This document shows positions 1 through 4,775 of a DNA stretch of 6,603 bases, one piece after another (positions within the stretch are counted from its first letter, which is position 1; each line of letters begins with the position of its first letter). The translations under genes and the position numbers were made by a program. The notes under the pieces are model-generated. The model did no database searches. It saw only the letters and a list, made by a program, of their open reading frames with translations, and was not told the DNA's origin. The DNA comes from an uncultured Candidatus Planktophila sp. (GTDB taxonomy: Bacteria > Actinomycetota > Actinomycetes > Nanopelagicales > Nanopelagicaceae): positions 1 to 6,603 of the forward strand of contig CALEZA010000013.1 in the NCBI GenBank assembly GCA_937927965.1, given 5' to 3'.

Positions 1-189
1 TTCCGATCTGGTGGGCTCACAGATGCCCTTGCAACAGCCCTGATGGTCACAGGAGATGACGGGGCTAAGTTCTTTGGGCAACCAGAGTTAGCTGGGTATT
101 CAGCCTGGTGTATCGATCGCCATGATGGTGGTGCATGGGGTGTGGGGCCGAGATTTGCAGAGGAAATTGCTTCGCAAAGTAGTTTTTAA
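1..189 (+). CDS. apbE: FAD:protein FMN transferase, C-terminal fragment (5' end outside window)
   Basis: Reading from base 1 gives 62 residues ending in TAA at 187-189. The fragment opens with GGLTDALATALMVTGDDG, which fits the C-terminal ApbE signature (T-x-DALATA-x-x-V-x-G). It continues with GYSAWCIDR, resembling the late strand that ends in an Ile-Asp-Arg step in this family. In characterised ApbE enzymes an Asp and a Thr four residues apart in this segment bind the magnesium ion; the counterparts here are Asp8 and Thr12 of the fragment. The family transfers FMN from FAD onto Ser/Thr of redox proteins, typically outside the membrane. The start and most of the catalytic domain lie upstream. 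The protein target is not visible: the next gene lacks an obvious flavinylation motif (Asp-Gly-x-Ser/Thr-Gly-Ala-Thr). There is no promoter information. Family identification is fairly confident despite the short length. Confidence 0.72.
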   Translation, partial: FRSGGLTDALATALMVTGDDGAKFFGQPELAGYSAWCIDRHDGGAWGVGPRFAEEIASQSSF

Positions 190-194
190 GTTTA

Positions 195-204
195 TCTCGC
201 GAGA
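195..204. repeat. 10-base perfect palindrome in the spacer after apbE
   Basis: TCTCGCGAGA reads identically on both strands and begins 6 bases after the apbE stop. Its right half, CGCGAGAG including base 205, recurs at 1540-1547 in the divergent promoter region. It could be an operator half-site or pair, but a 10-base palindrome is expected several times by chance in a window of this size, so the functional reading is weak. The rest of the 190-270 spacer is AT-rich and shows no convincing -35/-10 pair. Confidence 0.3.
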
Positions 205-240
205 GACTACTGAAAAGGATTTTTGAAAGTAGAAAGTTAC

Positions 241-269
241 CTTCATCCAAATTTGATGAATGGATGAAG
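241..269 (+). promoter_or_regulatory. 9-bp inverted repeat (hairpin) abutting the start codon of the small secreted protein gene
   Basis: CTTCATCCA at 241-249 is the exact reverse complement of TGGATGAAG at 261-269, giving a 9-base-pair stem with an 11-base loop. The right arm ends one base before the ATG at 271 and contains the only purine-rich stretch (GGATGAAG) that could serve as a ribosome binding site. As RNA, the hairpin would therefore hide the translation start. It is not followed by a T-run, so an intrinsic terminator for apbE is unlikely. That it regulates anything is inference; the repeat itself is plain in the sequence. Confidence 0.5.
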
Positions 270-270
270 A

Positions 271-606
271 ATGAACTCAATAACCTTTCCAAATAGAATC
301 AGAGCCAATCGCAGGTTATTACGCATCTTCGCTGTAGCAAGTGCAGTACTGCTGGTTCAAGGCACTCTCACAGCTCCCAGGGCAGAAGCCAACACAATTG
401 TTGATATATATCAGGCTGTTTCAGTGGGTATTGCATGGGACCTTGGATCCAAAATTTGCCCCATTGCATGCCCAGCGGCTGCTGTTGCTGCCGTGGTTGT
501 GATTAACAATAATGCTGCAACAGTGGCAGAGAAATCTATTGAATATGCAAAACCTGGATTACTCCAGATGTTCACAAATTGGGGAACTTCTTTCTTTCGT
601 CCCTAA
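271..606 (+). CDS. Small putative secreted protein of unknown function (111 aa)
   Basis: I do not recognise a family. The N-terminus looks like a Sec signal peptide: a basic region with five arginines (residues 9-18), a hydrophobic core (about 19-35) and an Ala-Glu-Ala site at 38-40, which would leave a mature chain of about 71 residues. The mature part has Cys63 and Cys67 (CPIAC), capable of a short disulfide, followed by a small-residue, Ala/Val-rich hydrophobic stretch (about 66-78) and an Asn triplet at 79-81. That stretch is short for a membrane span but might insert or pack in an assembly. The ATG at 271 is the first usable start, because TGA at 265-267 closes the frame just upstream. 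The ribosome binding site is weak and lies inside a hairpin. The stop (604-606) overlaps that of the convergent aldo/keto reductase gene. A signal peptide plus a full-length open frame supports a real gene, but no homology could be tested. Confidence 0.6.
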   Translation: MNSITFPNRIRANRRLLRIFAVASAVLLVQGTLTAPRAEANTIVDIYQAVSVGIAWDLGSKICPIACPAAAVAAVVVINNNAATVAEKSIEYAKPGLLQMFTNWGTSFFRP

Positions 607-1526
607 GCACTCGCTCTTTCAAGCATTTTGATCTCAATATCACTGAGGTGCACTACTTCAACAATCTCATTGAGTTGTTCTACTGTGCGAGCTGATGCAA
701 TAGGTGTGGAGACAGCTGGGTTGGAGCGAAGCCAGGCAAGTGCAATCGCAGAAGGTGAAGATTGATGAGCTTGTGCAATATCAACGAGAGCATCAACTAC
801 CTTCCATCCACGCTCTGTCTGATACTCAACTACTCCTTCGGCGCGAACTGACTCAACGCTGATTCCCTTGCGGTATTTGCCTGAGAGGAATCCTCGCGCA
901 AGGCCATAGAAGGGAAGGGCAGAGATTTGATTCTTAAGAATCACATCTGCCTGCTCGCTCTCAAATGGCTGGCGATCCATCAGGTTGTAACGATCTTGGA
1001 GTGCGATATAGGAGGGAAGTCCTTCACGCTGCGCAATATCGAGAGCTTCTTGAAGACGAGCACCTGTGTGTTGGGAAGCTGCGATGTAGCGGACTTTGCC
1101 CTCATTAATTAATTGTTGATATGCACCCAGGGTCTCTGCGATAGGAACTTCTGGATCATCTTTATGGGAGTAGTAGATATCGATGTAATCAGTTTGAAGT
1201 CGCTTAAGTGAGTCATTGCAGGCAGCGATGATGTTCTCAGGGCGTAGTCCTGGACGCTTGCTCCAGAGGGAGACCTTGGAGGCGATCACAAAGGAGCTGC
1301 GATCTTTGCCTTGGAGCCACTTGCCGATAATGGTCTCTGATTCACCGCCCTGATTTCCAGGCTTCCACTCGCTATAGACATCTGCTGTGTCGATGAAGTT
1401 GCCACCGTGGCCCTTATAGGCGTCTAGGACCTCAAATGAGCCCTTTTCATCGGCTCCCCAGCCAAAGACATTGCCTCCCAGGCAGAGTTCGTGGACGACG
1501 AGATCGGTTTCAGGCAATGTGAGCAT
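603..1526 (-). CDS. Aldo/keto reductase family oxidoreductase
   Basis: A complete 307-residue (alpha/beta)8-barrel reductase, a usual length for bacterial members of the family. The N-terminus (LCLGGNVFGWGADE) matches the first-strand glycine motif. The catalytic tetrad is complete: Asp46 and Tyr51 in DTADVY, Lys84 in IASK and His121 in YSHKDD. The C-terminal segment with TPIASAR (about 274-280) is the usual NADP(H) phosphate-binding area. It should reduce aldehydes or ketones with NADPH in the cytoplasm; the substrate cannot be told from sequence. The start at 1526 is supported by the family N-terminus and by a -10-like hexamer (TAGGCT) six bases upstream of the ATG, consistent with a leaderless mRNA. 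The gene is divergent from the fructokinase gene with 46 bases between the starts. Its TAG stop (605-603) overlaps the TAA of the convergent small gene by two bases. Confidence 0.9.
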   Translation of the reverse strand: MLTLPETDLVVHELCLGGNVFGWGADEKGSFEVLDAYKGHGGNFIDTADVYSEWKPGNQGGESETIIGKWLQGKDRSSFVIASKVSLWSKRPGLRPENIIAACNDSLKRLQTDYIDIYYSHKDDPEVPIAETLGAYQQLINEGKVRYIAASQHTGARLQEALDIAQREGLPSYIALQDRYNLMDRQPFESEQADVILKNQISALPFYGLARGFLSGKYRKGISVESVRAEGVVEYQTERGWKVVDALVDIAQAHQSSPSAIALAWLRSNPAVSTPIASARTVEQLNEIVEVVHLSDIEIKMLERASA

Positions 1527-1532
1527 AGGCAG

Positions 1533-1538
1533 AGCCTA
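1533..1538 (-). promoter_or_regulatory. Putative leaderless -10 element for the aldo/keto reductase
   Basis: On the minus strand the hexamer TAGGCT fits the actinobacterial TAnnnT -10 pattern and is followed by exactly six bases (CTGCCT) before the ATG at 1526. Transcription would then start at or next to the A of the start codon. No Shine-Dalgarno sequence is seen, and no good -35 box is visible at 17-18 bases. The same geometry occurs ahead of the genes at 1573 and 4776. Confidence 0.45.
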
Positions 1539-1560
1539 ACGCGAGAGGGAGCAGGTGAGG

Positions 1561-1566
1561 CAGAAT
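1561..1566 (+). promoter_or_regulatory. Putative leaderless -10 element for the fructokinase gene
   Basis: CAGAAT keeps the conserved A2 and T6 of a -10 box and four of six bases of TATAAT. Six bases (GGCGCC) then separate it from the ATG at 1573, the same geometry as the other two candidates. It is the weakest of the three because the first T is lost. A purine-rich stretch at 1543-1551 could instead serve as a ribosome binding site for an alternative GTG start at 1555. Confidence 0.35.
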
Positions 1567-1572
1567 GGCGCC

Positions 1573-2487
1573 ATGAGTATCTGGGTCTGCGGTGAGGTCT
1601 TAATCGATCTGATTCCTGTGGCACCAGGATCGAGTGAGCGCGTGGGACATGTGGGCGGTGGACCTGCCAATACTGCAAAGGCGCTTGCTCGCTTAGGTCA
1701 TGAAGTCTTCTTTATCGATGGCATTTCAACAGATAACTACGGTGTCAGCGCTCGCAAAGAGTTACTCGACGATGAGGTGAAGCTAGAGCTCTCTCACATA
1801 AGCGATAAGCCCACCTGTTTAGCAATTGTTTCACTCGATAGCAATGGCAGTGCATCCTATGAATTTGAAATAGATGGGACTGCAACATTTGACTTCTCAC
1901 TCGATTGGTTACCAGATCCATCTCGTTATCAACCACAGGTATTACACATTGGAACTTTAGTAACAGTCATTCAGCCAGGTGCTGATGTTCTCTATGACTG
2001 GGCTCTGCAAGTGGCTGAGTTTGCACCGATTGTCTTTGATCCCAATATCCGCCCAGCTGTGATGGGAGATCGCGATCTCTATGAGGCAGCTGTGGAGAAG
2101 TGGGCTGCAATCTCATCTGTTATCAAAGTTTCAGATGATGATGTGAAGTGGCTCTTCCCAGATAAGAGCATTAGCGAAGTAGCACAACGCTGGGTGGCAG
2201 ATGGCGCAGCACTGGTTGTTGTTACTCGCGGCTCAGATGGTCTGATGGGTTTCACATCCGATGGAGTAGTGGAAGTTCCAGGTGTTGTGGTCGATGTCGT
2301 GGATACTGTGGGGGCAGGAGATACTGTGGGAGCTATCGTTGTTGAGGCGATGGTTGAGCATGGAATTATGGCTCTGACAGGAGATCTCCTTGCTGCTACT
2401 CTCACACGAGCCGCACATGCTGCTGGAATTACCTGTTCACGCAAAGGTGCACAGCCACCTTATAAACACGAACTTAAAAACCTTTAA
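1573..2487 (+). CDS. PfkB-family carbohydrate kinase, probable fructokinase
   Basis: A 304-residue ribokinase-fold sugar kinase, about the normal length for bacterial fructokinases (EC 2.7.1.4). The N-terminal strand IWVCGEVLIDLIP is typical. PfkB signature 1 is present at 28-42 (GGGPANTAKALARLG), and FDPNIRP at 155-161 is a hallmark of the fructokinase branch. TRGSDG (218-223) and DTVGAGD (244-250) form the ATP and anion-hole region, with Asp250 as the catalytic base. Signature 2 is slightly off consensus: GAGD is followed by TVGAIV rather than the usual T-F-x-A-G. The product would be a sugar phosphate, most likely fructose 6-phosphate, in the cytoplasm. I chose ATG 1573 over the in-frame GTG at 1555 because the family N-terminus begins right after this Met and a -10-like hexamer sits six bases upstream. 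It heads a same-strand run, with 12 bases to the next gene. Confidence 0.88.
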   Translation: MSIWVCGEVLIDLIPVAPGSSERVGHVGGGPANTAKALARLGHEVFFIDGISTDNYGVSARKELLDDEVKLELSHISDKPTCLAIVSLDSNGSASYEFEIDGTATFDFSLDWLPDPSRYQPQVLHIGTLVTVIQPGADVLYDWALQVAEFAPIVFDPNIRPAVMGDRDLYEAAVEKWAAISSVIKVSDDDVKWLFPDKSISEVAQRWVADGAALVVVTRGSDGLMGFTSDGVVEVPGVVVDVVDTVGAGDTVGAIVVEAMVEHGIMALTGDLLAATLTRAAHAAGITCSRKGAQPPYKHELKNL

Positions 2488-2499
2488 AGACTGGATGCC

Positions 2500-3273
2500 A
2501 TGCAATTTATTGATGATGCAGAATTTCAACTTGCGATCGATCTCGATGCAGGTGGTCGCATTGCATCACTGAAGTGGCGAGAGCTTGAATTTACTGTGCC
2601 ATTTCGTGGACAGGTCCACACCTATGGGTGGTATCCGATGGTGCCATGGGCGGGGCGTATTAAAGATGGCCTTATTACCTCTCCTACAAAGGGCGAGTTC
2701 CAACTCCCCACATTCTTAGATCCTCCCAATGCGCTCCATGGTTTTGGTCTGACTTCATCATGGCAAGAGATTGGCCCAGGTCGTTCATTGCTGCATCTGC
2801 CAAAACCATATGGTGGTGCAACGGTGGAGCAGACTTATGAAGTGCTCGATGATGCTATTCGTTGGTCACTTGAATACGATGCCAATGGATGCGATCTTCC
2901 TGTGTGGCTGGGAATGCACCCATGGTTTGCTCGTGATTTAGGTGTGGGAGAAAGTGCCGAGATTGAATTTACTCCAGGCAAAATGTTAAAGCGTGTGGAT
3001 GGTCTTCCAACTGGAGAGATCATCACCCCCACACCAGAGCCTTGGGATGATGCCTTTACAGAAATCAGGGGAACACCTGCTGTGGTTTATGGCGGTGTCT
3101 GCAGAATTGATATTGAGTCAGATGCTCCGTGGTGGGTTGTCTATACAGAAGACTCCGATGGAATCTGTATTGAACCCCAGACAGCTCCACCTGATGCTGC
3201 CAACCTAGGAATGGTTGGTGAGCACTACATCGAAGCTCTCTACACCTTCACATCCCTCTCCGAAGATTTCTAA
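2500..3273 (+). CDS. Aldose 1-epimerase (galactose mutarotase) family protein
   Basis: A 257-residue beta-sandwich mutarotase, at the short end for a family that is usually 290-350. The key motifs are intact: YPMVPWAGRI (45-54) carries the sugar-binding arginine, NALHG (77-81) gives His80, GMHPWF (138-143) gives His140, the probable general acid, and CIEPQT (223-228) gives Glu225, the probable general base. The enzyme would interconvert alpha and beta anomers of an aldose, or of a hexose 6-phosphate, in the cytoplasm. It follows the sugar kinase after 12 bases and precedes the photolyase gene by 8, so it is probably in the same transcript. Only a weak GGAT lies just before the ATG, which suggests translational coupling. 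The pairing with a fructokinase-like enzyme supports a role in sugar uptake metabolism, but the exact sugar is not determined. Confidence 0.85.
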   Translation: MQFIDDAEFQLAIDLDAGGRIASLKWRELEFTVPFRGQVHTYGWYPMVPWAGRIKDGLITSPTKGEFQLPTFLDPPNALHGFGLTSSWQEIGPGRSLLHLPKPYGGATVEQTYEVLDDAIRWSLEYDANGCDLPVWLGMHPWFARDLGVGESAEIEFTPGKMLKRVDGLPTGEIITPTPEPWDDAFTEIRGTPAVVYGGVCRIDIESDAPWWVVYTEDSDGICIEPQTAPPDAANLGMVGEHYIEALYTFTSLSEDF

Positions 3274-3281
3274 CCACACTT

Positions 3282-4763
3282 ATGAAGAAGTTCACCAGGG
3301 CTCTCTATATTCCCTTTGATCATCTTCATCGCCACTATGGCGTTTTAAAGAACGCAGATGTAAATAGCGATCTGATTGTGATGGTGGAGAGCCAATCGAT
3401 GATTACAGGAGATACCTGGCATCCAGAGCGTCTCTTCTTTCTAATCTCATCTGCTCGCCACTTTGCCGAAGTGCTTCGCGCTGAAGGTTTTGAAGTTCGT
3501 TATCTCAAATCTAAAAATACTGTTGCTGGATTACAAGAGATAAAGAGTGAATTTCCTGAGATTGCATTTATTGCAGCAGAGCAATCTTCTTACCGCCTGG
3601 CACAATCTCTCACCGAGTTTGGTGTGAACTTTATTGAAAATGACTTCTTTCTTACTCCCCGCACTCTCTTTGCATCGTGGGCTGCAAGCCAGAAGTCATA
3701 TCTGATGGAGAATTTCTATCGCAAACAACGCGTGCGCCTTAATGTGCTGATGGAAGGCGCTTCCCCCATTGGAGGGCAGTGGAATTACGATAAAGACAAT
3801 CGTCTTCCCCCTCCTAAGAACTACACCTGGCCTGCATATTTAGAGCACGAGCGAGATGAGATTGATCTTGAAGTAGCAGCAGAGCTTGCGATGGCGCCCA
3901 CCAAGACTTGGGCCACCACTCGCCAAGGCGCCCTTGCTCAACTTGAATACTTTCTCACCCATCACTTCGAGGGTTTTGGTCCTTATGAAGATGCAATGGC
4001 GCTGGATAGTTGGGCGCTGCATCACTCACTGATTAGCCCCTATCTCAATAACGGGCTCCTTCACCCAGCAGAGGTTGTGGACGCCGCTCTCAAGCGCTTC
4101 TATAAAGGAACAGTTCCTATTGAATCTGCAGAAGCATTTATCCGTCAGATTATTGGATGGCGTGAATACATCAACGGAATGTATTGGTTCTTAGGTCAGG
4201 ATTATCGTGATAATAATCAGTTGGGAGCAACGAGAAAGCTCCTACCTCTCTTTACTGATTCAAGTAAGACTTCAATGAATTGCATGAAGTCAACGGTTGA
4301 AGATATTCAAGCTCGCTCATGGGTTCACCACATTCCGCGCCTGATGCTCCTGAGTAATCTTGCTTTGATTACAGGAACCAATCCTCAAGAGTTTCTCGAT
4401 TGGATGCGACGAGAATTTATCGATGCAGCAGATTGGGTGATGGTGCCCAATGTGATTGGCATGGGTGTGCACGCAGATGGTGGTCAGATGATGAGTAAGC
4501 CATATGCGGCAGGGGGTGCCTACATCTCCCGCATGAGTAATTACTGCAAGGGATGCGTCTATGACCCGAAGCTGCGTGTGGGCGATACTGCGTGCCCTTT
4601 CACAACTCTCTACTGGGACTTTTTAGATCGCCATAAAGAAACCTTTGCTAAAAATCACCGCATGGGACAACAGGTAAACGGTTTAAAGCGCTTAAGTGAT
4701 TTAGATGAATTAAAACACAGAGCCCAAGAAGTGTTGGCGGGTCTAGATGCTGGGGAAATTTAA
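3282..4763 (+). CDS. Iron-sulfur bacterial cryptochrome/photolyase (DPRP family), probable (6-4) photolyase
   Basis: A complete 493-residue protein of the deoxyribodipyrimidine photolyase-related family typified by Agrobacterium PhrB and Rhodobacter CryB. It has an N-terminal Rossmann-like antenna domain (about 5-130) and a C-terminal helical FAD domain. Four cysteines, the only ones in the chain, lie at 334, 422, 425 and 438. Their spacings of 88, 3 and 13 match, from memory, the [4Fe-4S] ligands of PhrB (350, 438, 441, 454). HHIPRLML places His349/His350 at +15 and +16 from the first Cys, where PhrB has its two essential active-site histidines. WREYINGMYW (293-302) and HADGGQMMSKPYAAGG (397-412) are typical FAD-domain segments. 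By homology it uses blue light to reverse UV (6-4) photoproducts in DNA. A purely sensory role cannot be excluded. Its start lies 8 bases after the upstream stop with no ribosome binding site, suggesting coupled translation. Confidence 0.92.
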   Translation: MKKFTRALYIPFDHLHRHYGVLKNADVNSDLIVMVESQSMITGDTWHPERLFFLISSARHFAEVLRAEGFEVRYLKSKNTVAGLQEIKSEFPEIAFIAAEQSSYRLAQSLTEFGVNFIENDFFLTPRTLFASWAASQKSYLMENFYRKQRVRLNVLMEGASPIGGQWNYDKDNRLPPPKNYTWPAYLEHERDEIDLEVAAELAMAPTKTWATTRQGALAQLEYFLTHHFEGFGPYEDAMALDSWALHHSLISPYLNNGLLHPAEVVDAALKRFYKGTVPIESAEAFIRQIIGWREYINGMYWFLGQDYRDNNQLGATRKLLPLFTDSSKTSMNCMKSTVEDIQARSWVHHIPRLMLLSNLALITGTNPQEFLDWMRREFIDAADWVMVPNVIGMGVHADGGQMMSKPYAAGGAYISRMSNYCKGCVYDPKLRVGDTACPFTTLYWDFLDRHKETFAKNHRMGQQVNGLKRLSDLDELKHRAQEVLAGLDAGEI

Positions 4764-4769
4764 TATAGT
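4764..4769 (+). promoter_or_regulatory. Leaderless -10 element for the aminotransferase gene
   Basis: TATAGT (five of six matches to TATAAT) follows directly on the photolyase TAA and is separated from the ATG at 4776 by six bases (TTCCGC). The 12-base intergenic gap is thus a -10 hexamer plus the normal distance to a transcription start at the A of ATG. No Shine-Dalgarno sequence is present, which fits a leaderless message. No -35 box is evident: a TTGGCG at 4734-4739 is 24 bases away, too far to pair with it. This is the strongest promoter candidate in the window. Confidence 0.6.
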
Positions 4770-4775
4770 TTCCGC

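Noticed and set aside
241..269. Intrinsic terminator for apbE.
   Set aside because: The stem is not GC-rich and there is no T-run after it on either strand; it abuts the next start codon instead.
65..292. Minus-strand 75-residue frame across the apbE end and spacer.
   Set aside because: It overlaps the ApbE coding end and the start of the secreted protein, and has a low-complexity His-rich stretch with no recognisable domain.
1555..1572. GTG at 1555 as the start of the fructokinase, with the purine-rich stretch at 1543-1551 as ribosome binding site.
   Set aside because: The extra six residues precede the conserved family N-terminus, and ATG 1573 has the leaderless geometry seen at two other genes. 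It remains possible but less likely.
4734..4739. TTGGCG as the -35 box for the aminotransferase promoter.
   Set aside because: The spacer to TATAGT is 24 bases, well beyond the usual 16-19.
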